64,000 nucleotides of DNA from the NCBI GenBank assembly GCA_040754815.1, contig JBFMBX010000008.1, positions 103,282 through 167,281 on the forward strand, written 5' to 3'. The translations under genes and the position numbers were made by a program. The stretch is from Bellilinea sp040754815 (lineage in GTDB: Bacteria > Chloroflexota > Anaerolineae > Anaerolineales > Anaerolineaceae). Below, piece by piece: positions 1-8,191 of this stretch. Every line of letters starts with the position of its first letter. The stretch's first letter is position 1. The notes under the pieces were generated by a model. The model made no database searches. It saw only the letters and a program-made list of their open reading frames with translations, and had not been told where the DNA came from.

Positions 1-975
1 CCCCGTCACTTAAACGAAGTGATCGGTCAGGATCAGGTTCGGGAAAATCTGGCGATCTTGATTAGCGCAGCCCGCAAGCGCAATGAGCCGCTGGATCATG
101 TGCTTTTTTATGGCCCGCCGGGGCTGGGAAAGACCACCCTGGCTCATGTTCTGGCGAACGAAATGGGGGTCAATATCAAAATTACAGCCGGTCCGGCGGT
201 GGAACGGGCGGGAGACCTGGCCGCCATTTTGACCAATCTGCATGCCGGAGATATTCTTTTCATTGATGAAATTCACCGGCTGGGAAAAGCGGTTGAAGAA
301 GTGCTATACCCTGCCATGGAAGATTTTGCGCTGGATATTGTCATCGGCAAAGGGCCTTCGGCGCGGTCTATTCGATTGAAGTTGCCGCGTTTTTCGGTGA
401 TTGGTGCAACCACCCGCCTGGCACTGGTCAGCGCACCGCTGCGTGCCCGGTTTGGTGCGGTTTACCGCCTGGATTATTATGAATTTGAACCGATGTGTGT
501 CATTGTCGAACGGGCTGCTCAAATACTGAAGGTACCGGCAGAACGGGGCGGCATTGAAGAAATTGCCCGCCGTGCGCGGGGAACGCCGCGGGTTGCAATT
601 CGTTTGCTGCGCCGGGTGCGCGATTTTGCTCAGGTTCGGGCCGATGGGGCAATTAGCCGTGAGGTGGCCCGGGAAGCGTTGAATCTGTTGAATGTAGATC
701 CGCTCGGTCTGGATGATGTGGACAGGCGCGTGTTAAGCACGGTGATCGAAAAATACGGCGGAGGCCCGGTTGGCCTGAATACCATTGCTGCTTCTATCGG
801 GGAAGAACCCGATACGATTATGGATGTGGTGGAACCGTATCTGTTACAACTGGGATTTTTAGACCGCACACCTCAGGGACGGGTGGCTACCCGGCTGGCT
901 TATGAACATTTGGGTTTTGTGTTTCCGGGTGAACAGCGTCAACCAACGCTTTTTGACGAACCAAAAACCGAATAA
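1..975 (+). CDS. ruvB: Holliday junction branch migration ATPase RuvB (5' partial)
   Basis: RuvB is the hexameric AAA+ motor that drives RuvA-bound Holliday junctions during recombinational repair. The Walker A motif GPPGLGKTT is encoded at nt 112-138, followed by Walker B (LFIDEIHRL), sensor 1 (GATTR) and a C-terminal winged helix. The frame is open from base 1 (PRHLNEVIGQ...), which matches the conserved RPxxLxExIGQ start of the family. The GTG at 19 is therefore internal and the gene is cut by the left edge. Only the N-terminal few tens of residues are missing. The stop overlaps the queA start by one base (TAATG), so the two genes are probably translationally coupled. Confidence 0.97.
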   Translation, partial: PRHLNEVIGQDQVRENLAILISAARKRNEPLDHVLFYGPPGLGKTTLAHVLANEMGVNIKITAGPAVERAGDLAAILTNLHAGDILFIDEIHRLGKAVEEVLYPAMEDFALDIVIGKGPSARSIRLKLPRFSVIGATTRLALVSAPLRARFGAVYRLDYYEFEPMCVIVERAAQILKVPAERGGIEEIARRARGTPRVAIRLLRRVRDFAQVRADGAISREVAREALNLLNVDPLGLDDVDRRVLSTVIEKYGGGPVGLNTIAASIGEEPDTIMDVVEPYLLQLGFLDRTPQGRVATRLAYEHLGFVFPGEQRQPTLFDEPKTE

Positions 976-2012
976 TGGAATATCCTTCACCCTTACGTAC
1001 CAGCGATTTTGACTACGACCTGCCAGCGGAGCGAATTGCCCAGCATCCCGTTGAGCCGCGGCATAATGCCCGTTTGCTGGTGCTGGACCGCAAAACCGGT
1101 GAAATGGAACATCGCATTTTTTACAACTTGCCCGATTATTTGAACGCCGGGGATGTACTGGTCATCAACCAGACGCGCGTGATTCCGGCGCGTATTTTTG
1201 GGCAGAAACCAAGCGGCGGCAGGGTGGAGATTTTATTGCTGAAACGTGAAAATGAAACGGTATGGGAAGCGCTGGTGGGGGGAAAAAAAATCCGGGCGGG
1301 CACCGTTATTCAATTAATAGATGGCCCAAAAGCAATCGTCGAAGAGGTGCTCAACGGAGCCCGTCGGTTGATTCGGTTTGAGGGAGAAATCGAATCCTAT
1401 CTGGATAAAAAAGGCCAAATGCCGCTTCCGCCCTACATCCATGAAAGACTGGAAAACCCGGAGCGGTATCAGACTGTTTTTGCGAGGTCACCGGGTTCTG
1501 CAGCGGCTCCCACTGCCGGCTTACACTTCACACCGGAATTGATGAAAATTCTCGAAGAAAAAGGGATACGATTTGCACGCGTGATACTGCATGTGGGATT
1601 GGACACCTTTGCACCGGTCACGGAAGAAGATCCGCGCCAGCATGTCATTCACAGCGAGTGGTGCGAACTGGACGAAGAAGCCGCGGCAATGATTAATTCG
1701 GCTCACCGCGCCGGCGGGCGAGTGATTGCGGTGGGGACAACTTCGGTAAGAACCCTGGAAAGCGCCGCCATAAATGCACCGATGGGGCAAAGAGTGGCGC
1801 CGTTCAGCGGTAATACGCATTTGTTTATCCTGCCGGGGTATGTTTTCAAAGCGGTGGATATGATGATCACCAATTTTCATTTACCCCGCTCAACTTTACT
1901 GATGCTGGTTTCTGCTTTTGCCGGTCGGGAGTTGATTTTTAAGGCCTATCAGGAAGCCATCCGTCGTGAGTATCGCTTTTACTCATTTGGGGATGCGATG
2001 TTGATTCGGTAA
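975..2012 (+). CDS. queA: S-adenosylmethionine:tRNA ribosyltransferase-isomerase QueA
   Basis: QueA transfers and isomerises the ribosyl group of SAM onto preQ1-modified tRNA, giving epoxyqueuosine at wobble position 34. The 345-residue product has the family length and its signature stretches: the N-terminal FDYDLPxERIAQ-P, the central RSPGSAAAPTAGLHFT, and the C-terminal ITNFHLPRSTLLMLVSAFAG. The ATG overlaps the ruvB stop. Next-step enzyme QueG is encoded in the same window at 36058-37221, so the strain should make queuosine at least from preQ1. Confidence 0.97.
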   Translation: MEYPSPLRTSDFDYDLPAERIAQHPVEPRHNARLLVLDRKTGEMEHRIFYNLPDYLNAGDVLVINQTRVIPARIFGQKPSGGRVEILLLKRENETVWEALVGGKKIRAGTVIQLIDGPKAIVEEVLNGARRLIRFEGEIESYLDKKGQMPLPPYIHERLENPERYQTVFARSPGSAAAPTAGLHFTPELMKILEEKGIRFARVILHVGLDTFAPVTEEDPRQHVIHSEWCELDEEAAAMINSAHRAGGRVIAVGTTSVRTLESAAINAPMGQRVAPFSGNTHLFILPGYVFKAVDMMITNFHLPRSTLLMLVSAFAGRELIFKAYQEAIRREYRFYSFGDAMLIR

Positions 2013-2036
2013 ACATTTTCAGGACAAGGAGCGAAC

Positions 2037-2555
2037 ATGAAAAAAATGATGCAATGGGCAAAGCCGCCGGAAATGCAGATTGATCCAAAAAAGCGGTATA
2101 CGGCTACTTTCGTTACCGAAAAAGGGGATATCGTTGTCCGCCTGCATGCGGATAAAGTTCCAAAAACGGTCAATAATTTTGTCTTTCTGGCAAGACAAGG
2201 GTTTTATGATGATACGATCTTTCACCGCGTCATAGATGATTTCATGGCGCAGGGTGGAGATCCCACCGGAACGGGGAGAGGCGGTCCCGGCTATCGTTTT
2301 GAAGATGAATTTCACCCCGCCTTAAAGCATGATAAACCCGGCATTCTTTCCATGGCAAACGCCGGCCCGAACACCAACGGCTCACAATTCTTTATCACCC
2401 ACGTGCCAACACCGTGGCTGGATAATCGCCATGCGGTTTTTGGGGAAGTCATTTCCGGCATGGATGTTCTGCTCTCAATCCCGGCACGCGACCCCATGAA
2501 GGTGAACAGTCCGGCGGTTCATTTGAAAACTGTGATGATTAGCGAAGAGGATTAG
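2037..2555 (+). CDS. Cyclophilin-type peptidyl-prolyl cis-trans isomerase
   Basis: This 172-residue protein is a single cyclophilin domain that catalyses cis-trans isomerisation of prolyl bonds. Visible family motifs are FHRVIDDFMAQGGDPTGTGRGGPGYRFEDE (only part quoted in order of appearance: FHRVI, QGGDPTGTG), MANAGPNTNGSQFFIT and the conserved Trp in TPWLDNRHAVFG. No signal peptide is seen, so it is probably cytoplasmic. An AAGGAG ribosome site lies 7 bases before the ATG at 2037. It follows queA by 24 bases and is probably in the same operon. Confidence 0.95.
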   Translation: MKKMMQWAKPPEMQIDPKKRYTATFVTEKGDIVVRLHADKVPKTVNNFVFLARQGFYDDTIFHRVIDDFMAQGGDPTGTGRGGPGYRFEDEFHPALKHDKPGILSMANAGPNTNGSQFFITHVPTPWLDNRHAVFGEVISGMDVLLSIPARDPMKVNSPAVHLKTVMISEED

Positions 2556-2562
2556 TCTTTCT

Positions 2563-3243
2563 TTGTTACCCTTGCGGTTTTTATGGCAGCAGTTGAACGA
2601 TGAAATTGTGGCTTGCCGGCGCTGTAACCGGCTGGTTGAGTGGCGCGAACAGGTAGCGCGGGAGCGCCGGCGGGCTTTTTTCGACTGGAATTACTGGGGC
2701 AAGCCGGTGCCGGGCTTTGGAGACCGGCAAGCCCGTGTTCTGGTTGTCGGCCTGGCGCCCGGCGCGCATGGTTCAAATCGTACGGGGCGCATGTTTACCG
2801 GCGATTCATCAGGGGATTTTCTTTATCGGGCGCTTTATGAGGCCGGCTTTGCCAACCAGCCGCAGGCAAGCCATGCCGGCGATGGACTTGAGTTGCGCGA
2901 GATTTTTATCACCGCCGTATGCCGCTGTGCCCCGCCGAATAACCGCCCCACCCCGCAGGAAATTTTGAATTGCCAGCCTTTTTTGATGAAAGAAATGCAG
3001 TTACTGGAAAGATTGGAAGGTATCGTTGCCCTTGGGAAGGTTGCGTTTGATCGCGTTCAGAAAATCCTGAAACCTCAATCTCCATTACTGTCTTTTTCTC
3101 ACGCGGCGTTTTACCGATTAGGGGAGGGCTTGCCGTGGTTGCTTGCTTCTTACCACCCCAGCCGGCAGAACACCCAAACCGGTAAATTGACCAGAGAAAT
3201 GTTTGCTCAGGTTTGGGAAAAAGTTAAGATGGAGCTTGATTAA
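2563..3243 (+). CDS. Family 5 (UDGb-type) uracil-DNA glycosylase
   Basis: The protein is predicted to excise uracil and possibly other deaminated bases from DNA. Motif A is GLAPGAHGSNRTGRMFTGD (residues 63-81). It lacks the polar Asp/Asn that activates water in families 1 and 4, which is typical of family 5. The HPS motif is at residues 198-200. Cys18, Cys21, Cys120 or 122 and Cys137 fit the four ligands of the [4Fe-4S] cluster found in families 4 and 5. The start is TTG; no in-frame ATG exists nearby. The gene follows the cyclophilin by 7 bases and overlaps the convergent methyltransferase by 4. Confidence 0.88.
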   Translation: MLPLRFLWQQLNDEIVACRRCNRLVEWREQVARERRRAFFDWNYWGKPVPGFGDRQARVLVVGLAPGAHGSNRTGRMFTGDSSGDFLYRALYEAGFANQPQASHAGDGLELREIFITAVCRCAPPNNRPTPQEILNCQPFLMKEMQLLERLEGIVALGKVAFDRVQKILKPQSPLLSFSHAAFYRLGEGLPWLLASYHPSRQNTQTGKLTREMFAQVWEKVKMELD

Positions 3244-4007
3244 TCGGGCTTTTGGGCGATAAACCACACCCTGCCGGATGTAGATACGGCGGGAGTTCGC
3301 TCTGCCAGATTTGCGAGACGGGCCAGAACCCGAAAACCGCATTTTTCCAAAGTAAATTGAAGGAAATCCATCGGGTAAGCCTTTTGGGTGTGAATTTCTT
3401 CCCAACGCTCCCACGAATTGGATTGAGCCTCTTTCAAAAACAGGATGATACGCAGGCTGGCCTGACCCAATTCATAATCGCAGGAAGGTATGTGAATTTC
3501 CAGTACATCTTCTTTCTCTTGCGATATATACATCGGCTGTTGCTGCCAGCGAACGAAAAGTCCATATAGCGTGTTCATGTCAAAAAGGAAACCGCCGTTT
3601 GGTTTCAAGGCACGAAAAACGCGAGAAAAAACCTGCTCAATGTCCCCAGCTTCCAAAAGGTAATTCAGGCTGTCAAACCAGCAGGTGACCAGATCGAACT
3701 CATTTTCAAGAGAGAGATCTCTCATATCGCTGTGGAGCAGGGTATAGGGGCGGCCGGTAGATTTGAGCCGTTTTTCTGCCAGTTTCAGCATGGCAGCCGA
3801 TTGATCCAAACCGGTTACTTGCCAGCCGTTCAGGCTCATTCCTTCCAGAAACGTACCTTCCCCGCAGGCCAGGTCGAGAAGTTTGCCTTTGGCGGGCAGG
3901 TTGTATTGTTCCAGCAGACCAGGAATGAGATTTAAAATCGCTTTTGAAAATTCAGGGTAGTGGCTCTGGCTGTATACTTTGGCAAACCGTTGATAGATTT
4001 CGCTCAT
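3240..4007 (-). CDS. Class I SAM-dependent methyltransferase
   Basis: The 255-residue product carries SAM-binding motif I (LLDLACGEGTFLEGM, about residues 43-57), the acidic end of strand 2 (VTGLDQSAAML), and post-I motifs HSDMRDLSLENEFDLVTCWFDSLNYLL and LKPNGGFLFDMNT. This is the Rossmann-fold class I pattern. The substrate cannot be deduced. An AGGGAG ribosome site precedes the ATG. It stands alone on the minus strand between two rightward groups and converges with the uracil glycosylase gene. Confidence 0.85.
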   Translation of the reverse strand: MSEIYQRFAKVYSQSHYPEFSKAILNLIPGLLEQYNLPAKGKLLDLACGEGTFLEGMSLNGWQVTGLDQSAAMLKLAEKRLKSTGRPYTLLHSDMRDLSLENEFDLVTCWFDSLNYLLEAGDIEQVFSRVFRALKPNGGFLFDMNTLYGLFVRWQQQPMYISQEKEDVLEIHIPSCDYELGQASLRIILFLKEAQSNSWERWEEIHTQKAYPMDFLQFTLEKCGFRVLARLANLAERTPAVSTSGRVWFIAQKPD

Positions 4008-4055
4008 TGCTGGTATTTACTCCCTGCTCGTGTAAAAGGTTTGTACAAGATTGCC

Positions 4056-4084
4056 TTGTTTCGAATGATGGGGTGGTTTAAAAT
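4056..4084 (+). promoter_or_regulatory. Candidate promoter of a leaderless hydrolase gene
   Basis: TTGTTT (4056-4061) and TAAAAT (4079-4084) are separated by 17 bases. Only 6 bases lie between the -10 and the ATG at 4091, and no Shine-Dalgarno is present, so transcription would start at or next to the start codon. Confidence 0.5.
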
Positions 4085-4090
4085 CATTTT

Positions 4091-4846
4091 ATGAAAAACA
4101 GGTTATTGATTATTTTACCATTTTTGATACTGACGGTGTTATTTACGACTTTTACCATCTGGGCGTATACACCTCTTGGGCCAATGCCCGAAGCACTTGC
4201 GGCATTAACCAGCGATAATGAAGTAGAAATCGCCGACCGCGGCGGCTGGTGGGAGTTTTCTCCAGTCCGCGGACCGGCGATTGCGGGCCTGGTTCTTTAC
4301 CCCGGTGGGAGGGTTGACTGGCGTTCTTATGCACCCATTGCAAAAGGAATCGCCCGGCACGGTTTTCTGGTAGCCCTGGTGCCGATGCCTTTCAATCTGG
4401 CGGTTTTTTCACCGCAAAAAGGGGGTGAGGTTATCGCTGCTTATCCGCACATCCGCAAATGGGCTATCGGCGGTCACTCTCTGGGTGGAGCAATGGCAGC
4501 AAATTTTGTCTTTCAAAACCCCGGCCTTGTTGATGGGCTGGTTTTATGGGCTGCGTACCCGGCAGAGAATCAGTCTTTACGAAACATTGCTGTTGAGGTC
4601 ATTTCGATTTATGGAAGTGAGGATGGCCTGGCAACGGTTGAGGTAGTGGAAACAGCCCGAAACCGGTTGCCGGAGGATACCAAATGGGTGCAGGTGTTGG
4701 GCGGCAACCATGCCCAATTTGGCTGGTATGGCGATCAGCCCGGCGATGGAACTGCCTTGCTCAGTCGCGAAGAGCAACAGTCCATTATTCTTACGGAAAC
4801 CGTTCGTTTTCTTGAACAATTTGCTTCTGAGGGGGATGAAAAATGA
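4091..4846 (+). CDS. Membrane-anchored alpha/beta hydrolase (PF12695-like)
   Basis: The first ~22 residues form one hydrophobic segment, either an uncleaved anchor or a signal peptide, so the enzyme domain is predicted to be outside. The nucleophile elbow is GGHSLGGA (Ser about residue 134). A later YGSEDG supplies the likely acid and GGNHAQFGWYGDQPGDG the likely His; this last motif is typical of the alpha/beta hydrolase family 5 group. Substrate is unknown. The ATG is 6 bases after a -10-like hexamer, suggesting leaderless translation. The stop overlaps the next hydrolase gene (ATGA). Confidence 0.82.
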   Translation: MKNRLLIILPFLILTVLFTTFTIWAYTPLGPMPEALAALTSDNEVEIADRGGWWEFSPVRGPAIAGLVLYPGGRVDWRSYAPIAKGIARHGFLVALVPMPFNLAVFSPQKGGEVIAAYPHIRKWAIGGHSLGGAMAANFVFQNPGLVDGLVLWAAYPAENQSLRNIAVEVISIYGSEDGLATVEVVETARNRLPEDTKWVQVLGGNHAQFGWYGDQPGDGTALLSREEQQSIILTETVRFLEQFASEGDEK

Positions 4847-5811
4847 AACCGCTACGGTTGATTGGCATTTTCATGCTGGTGGGTCTGCTGGTAATTACGA
4901 TTGGTCCGCTGGTGATACCCATTCCTCCCTTACCCGATCCGCTGCCCCTTTCGGCGGTGGTGGATGAGGACAGCCGCTTCATCGAGGTCAATGGTATTGA
5001 TGTGCATTATAAGCAATACGGCAGTGGTGAGCCGGTGATGATTTTGCTGCATGGATTTGGCGCAAGTACTTTTTCCTGGCGGGAGGTGATGAAGCCGCTC
5101 TCCGAATACGGAACGGTGATTGCATTTGACCAGCCCGCCTTTGGCCTGACCGAACGTCCCATGCCGGGTGAGTGGGAGGGTGAATCGCCATATACACTCA
5201 ATTCACAAATCAATTTATTGATCGGGTTGATGGACCGACTGAATGTGGAAAAGGCGGTATTGATTGGAAATTCGGCAGGTGGAACGGTGGCGGCAGCAGC
5301 AGCACTGGCGCATCCGCAGCGGGTGCCGGCGCTTGTGCTGGTAGATGCGGCGATATATGCCGGGGGAGGCGCACCGGCCTGGATTCGTCCGTTACTGAAA
5401 ACACCGCAGTTTGATCGGCTTGGGCCGTGGTTTGCGCGTTCGATTGCCGGAGAGCAAGGGGATGCTTTTCTCCGCGCAGCATGGCACGACCCCTCGAAAA
5501 TTACGGATGAGATCATTGCCGGCTATCGCGAGCCGCTTCGGGTGGCAAACTGGGATCGCGCCTTATGGGAATTGACCAAAGTCAGCGGCGAATCGCAGCT
5601 TGTCGAACGATTGGATGAATTGAATTTGCCGGTGCTGGTTATAACCGGTGATGATGACCGCATTGTACCGACCGCCGAAAGTTTACGGCTGGCCAATGAT
5701 CTTCCGAATGCCAGACTGGCGGTTCTGGAAAATTGCGGTCATGTCCCGCAGGAAGAATGTCCGCGGCCATTTTTAAAAGCGGTGGTGGATTTTCTAACTG
5801 AATTGGAGTAG
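4843..5811 (+). CDS. Membrane-anchored alpha/beta hydrolase
   Basis: The 322-residue protein starts with a hydrophobic segment (about residues 5-27), then a canonical alpha/beta hydrolase fold. The oxyanion motif is LLHGFGAS, the nucleophile elbow LIGNSAGGT, the acid in ITGDDDRIVP and the His in NCGHVPQEE. This resembles epoxide hydrolase, haloalkane dehalogenase and C-C hydrolase relatives, and the substrate cannot be chosen among them. It overlaps the preceding hydrolase by 4 bases and is followed 18 bases later by the probable selenoprotein, so the group looks like one operon. Confidence 0.85.
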   Translation: MKPLRLIGIFMLVGLLVITIGPLVIPIPPLPDPLPLSAVVDEDSRFIEVNGIDVHYKQYGSGEPVMILLHGFGASTFSWREVMKPLSEYGTVIAFDQPAFGLTERPMPGEWEGESPYTLNSQINLLIGLMDRLNVEKAVLIGNSAGGTVAAAAALAHPQRVPALVLVDAAIYAGGGAPAWIRPLLKTPQFDRLGPWFARSIAGEQGDAFLRAAWHDPSKITDEIIAGYREPLRVANWDRALWELTKVSGESQLVERLDELNLPVLVITGDDDRIVPTAESLRLANDLPNARLAVLENCGHVPQEECPRPFLKAVVDFLTELE

Positions 5812-5829
5812 GTTGGGGAGATTTTTAAG

Positions 5830-6318
5830 ATGGCTAAACGATTGAATATTAATGTTCAGGCTCCGGATTTTGAGGCGGTAGATACCAGTGGTAACATCGT
5901 GCGGCTTTCTGAGTTCCGCGGCAAAAAAATCATTGTGCTGGTTTTCAACCGTGGTTTTGTTTGACCATACTGCGTTGAGCATATGGCGCAGTTGCGTCAC
6001 GACTATGAGGAATTTACTCGCCGGGGAGCTGAAATAATTGCCTTAGGTCCGGATGGACCGCGGGCTTTTCAACGTTTCTGGCAGGAGGAGAAAATGCCGT
6101 TTATCGGTGTAGCAGATATAAAATCCAAAATTGCGGATAGATATTTACAGGAAGTTAACTGGTTGAAATTTGGCAGAATGCCGGCGATGTTTGTCGTGGA
6201 TCGGGAGGGAATCATTCGTTATCAGCACTATGCTTCCGCGATGTCAGATATTCCTCCGAATCGGGAAATTTTGAAAGTGATAGATGAAATTAACGACGAA
6301 GAGGAAGAAGATGAGTAG
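5830..6318 (+). CDS. Peroxiredoxin-like (AhpC/TSA) selenoprotein with in-frame TGA at the catalytic position
   Basis: Translation from ATG 5830 (GGGGAG ribosome site at 5815-5820) gives a thioredoxin-fold AhpC/TSA-type N-terminus: APDFEAVDTSGNIVRLSEFRGKKIIVLVFNRGFV. Then comes TGA (5962-5964, codon 45), then PYCVEHMAQLR and an uninterrupted C-terminal half with the conserved cis-Pro region RMPAMFVVDREGIIRY. Homologues of this group have RGxxCPYC/CPFC here, so the TGA replaces the peroxidatic Cys and would give U45-P-Y-C48. With selenocysteine inserted the product is 162 residues, normal length. A hairpin fitting bacterial SECIS rules follows the TGA. The alternative is a nonsense mutation, but it would have to hit exactly the catalytic codon with no other damage. 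No sel genes are in this window. The 3' end overlaps the SDR start. Confidence 0.85.
5984..5999 (+). promoter_or_regulatory. Candidate bacterial SECIS hairpin
   Basis: TGGCGC pairs with GCGTCA (six pairs, one G-U) around the loop AGTT. The loop begins 25 bases after the TGA at 5962-5964 and has G in its second position followed by U. This agrees with the published bSECIS description (apical loop 16-37 nt from UGA, short loop, G among its first two bases). It lies inside the coding sequence, as bacterial elements do. Folding and SelB binding were not tested. Confidence 0.6.
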
Positions 6319-6943
6319 AACAGCATTGATCTGGGGAATTAGCGGCGGAATTGGTTCTGCACTGGCCAGACTGCTTCTGGAAGAAGGCTGGCAGGTGGCC
6401 GGCACGGCGCGAAACGAAACAGAGGCACGCAAAATTACTCCCCTGGCCTATGAAGTTGATGTGGCAAACCCCCATTCTGTCCGGGATTGTGTCAGCGCGA
6501 TTGCGCAGGAGATCAGCAGCGTTGATTGGTGGGTTTATGCAATTGGTGATATACTTTCCAAATCCATCATGGATACGGAAGAAACTGAATGGCAGCGGAT
6601 TCTGGCTGCCAATCTTTCCGGCGCTTTTTATGCCATTCATTACAGCCATCCCCTGTTAAGCGATCAGGCAGCGGTTTATTTTCTTGGGGCGTTGAGCGAG
6701 CGCATGCGTCTGCCGGGGCTTGGGGCTTATGCCGCTGCCAAAGCGGGATTGGAAGCCTTTGCGGAAGTCTTGCGAAAAGAAATTCGCCGTCCGGTGGTGG
6801 TGGTAAGACCGGCGGCAGTGGATACGGCCTTCTGGAAAAAAGTACCTTTCCGATTGCCGGCGAATGCACTAAAAACAGAAGAACTTGCAAAGAAAGTATT
6901 TTCTGCCTACTTGAATAATTATAAAGAAAGTTTGCTGGATTAA
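6311..6943 (+). CDS. SDR-family short-chain dehydrogenase/reductase
   Basis: This is a 210-residue Rossmann oxidoreductase. The dinucleotide-binding GISGGIGSALA is near residue 8, NLSGAF contains the conserved Asn, and YAAAK is the catalytic Tyr-Lys pair. The family Ser is probably that of GALSER. The ATG at 6311 is chosen because GAGGAAGAAG lies just before it and the Rossmann strand begins at residue 4; an upstream in-frame ATG at 6284 would place charged residues before the strand. It overlaps the selenoprotein stop by 8 bases, so coupled translation is likely. Substrate is unknown. Confidence 0.85.
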   Translation: MSRTALIWGISGGIGSALARLLLEEGWQVAGTARNETEARKITPLAYEVDVANPHSVRDCVSAIAQEISSVDWWVYAIGDILSKSIMDTEETEWQRILAANLSGAFYAIHYSHPLLSDQAAVYFLGALSERMRLPGLGAYAAAKAGLEAFAEVLRKEIRRPVVVVRPAAVDTAFWKKVPFRLPANALKTEELAKKVFSAYLNNYKESLLD

Positions 6944-6946
6944 AAA

Positions 6947-8191
6947 ATGGATTGGGATTATCAACATCTTATCTCCAGGCGGTTACTCCTTTGGAGTTTC
7001 ATCAGTATTATCTTCGGTTTGCTGGTGTGGGGGCGGAGCGATTTCTGGCGCGGGTTTGCAATTCAGGCTTTGGCGTGGGCCACTGTTGATGCCGCCATTG
7101 CCGTGTTCGGCTTGCGTGCTTCTTTACCAAAACTGGCTCAACCAGTGGATTTGAGTGCGGCAGAAAAAGAAGCCAGGAAATTACGCAAAATTTTATGGAT
7201 TAACGTCGGATTGGATGTTATATATCTTACGGCGGGCGGTCTATTTCTTCTGCGCTGGAGTGCCGATCCATTTCTTGCAGGAACAGGATGGGGAATTATC
7301 ATTCAAGGGGGCTTTTTATTGTTTTTTGACCTGTGGCATGCCCTTCATGTTCCTGCGGAAAATGTTTTACCCGATTTGGGTATATTCAACGAACCCCACC
7401 ATGATACGATTGATTTAAATGGGGAACGAGGAGCAATCCTGATGGTGCATGGGTTCCCCGGCAGCCCTGCAGAAATGACTGCCCTGGGAAATGCCATGAA
7501 TCAGGCGGGCTGGTATGTGCGTATGTTGCGGCTGCCCGGTCATGGCACGGCTTTTCGTCATCTCTTTCAGAGCCGTGTTTCTCAATGGCTGGATGAAGTC
7601 GAAAAAAATTTGATAGAGTTACAGAATAGTTATTCACCCGTATTGCTGATGGGTTATTCACTGGGTGGGGGGATCTCACTTGCGGTGGCCAGTCGCAGCC
7701 CTGTGGATGGTTTGATTCTGCTTTCTCCGTTCTGGAAAGCGGAGCCGTGGTGGGTCAGGTGGCTTGCAATCCCCATCCGCACATTGTTACCGGTTTCCAT
7801 TTATCCTTTTCGGAGTCGGCTGCTTCGTCCGGAGCACTTTCGGGCTGCTTCGGTGGAATTGTTGCCGGGGTTTAATCTGGATGACCCGCAAGTGCGTCAT
7901 TCGCTAATGCAAATTCGATTGCCCATTGTTTTTCTCGAACAGTTCAGGCAGCTTAGTCGTACCATCATCCGCGGGTTGAAGAACCTGCGATTGCCAGTTC
8001 TGGTAGTGCAAGGCAAATACGATCCGGTGGTCACACCAGCAGGTACACAGGCATTAATCCGGCGGATTAATGCGCCGTTGACCTATATCGAAAACGACGG
8101 CGATCACAACATCAACCAGCCTTCAAACAAAGGTTTTGCGGCGACATTGGCGGCGGTGATGGAATTTGCGGAACAGTTCCGCAGCCATTAA
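6947..8191 (+). CDS. Membrane protein with C-terminal alpha/beta hydrolase (lysophospholipase-like) domain
   Basis: The 414-residue protein has an N-terminal membrane region of about four hydrophobic segments (residues 12-135) and then a serine hydrolase domain. Visible are VHGFPGSPAEM (oxyanion), LMGYSLGGG (nucleophile), VVQGKYDPVVTP (acid) and GDHNI (His). This arrangement suggests a lipid-facing esterase or acylglycerol lipase, but the substrate is not established. It follows the SDR by 3 bases and ends the operon that starts at 4091. The eno terminator hairpin begins at its stop codon. Confidence 0.8.
   Translation: MDWDYQHLISRRLLLWSFISIIFGLLVWGRSDFWRGFAIQALAWATVDAAIAVFGLRASLPKLAQPVDLSAAEKEARKLRKILWINVGLDVIYLTAGGLFLLRWSADPFLAGTGWGIIIQGGFLLFFDLWHALHVPAENVLPDLGIFNEPHHDTIDLNGERGAILMVHGFPGSPAEMTALGNAMNQAGWYVRMLRLPGHGTAFRHLFQSRVSQWLDEVEKNLIELQNSYSPVLLMGYSLGGGISLAVASRSPVDGLILLSPFWKAEPWWVRWLAIPIRTLLPVSIYPFRSRLLRPEHFRAASVELLPGFNLDDPQVRHSLMQIRLPIVFLEQFRQLSRTIIRGLKNLRLPVLVVQGKYDPVVTPAGTQALIRRINAPLTYIENDGDHNINQPSNKGFAATLAAVMEFAEQFRSH

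Noticed and set aside
5007..5516. 169-residue minus-strand ORF opposite the second hydrolase
   Set aside because: Shadow frame with low-complexity Ala/Ser/Pro content.
5965..5986. Hairpin CCATA/TATGG as the SECIS element
   Set aside because: Its loop begins only about 9-12 nt after the TGA, closer than the 16-37 nt expected. The hairpin at 5984-5999 fits better. An alternative 6-bp stem 5969-5974/5987-5992 has a loop that is also too close.
5983..6318. ORF starting at ATG 5983 as a complete 111-residue gene
   Set aside because: It lacks the ribosome site, the first half of the thioredoxin fold and the active-site motif. The frame continues upstream through one TGA, so it is the C-terminal part of the 5830 gene.
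5830..6318. Reading the peroxiredoxin-like gene as a pseudogene
   Set aside because: Only one stop, exactly at the catalytic Cys codon, no frameshift, normal codons afterwards and a suitable hairpin. Decay would not be expected to leave this pattern.
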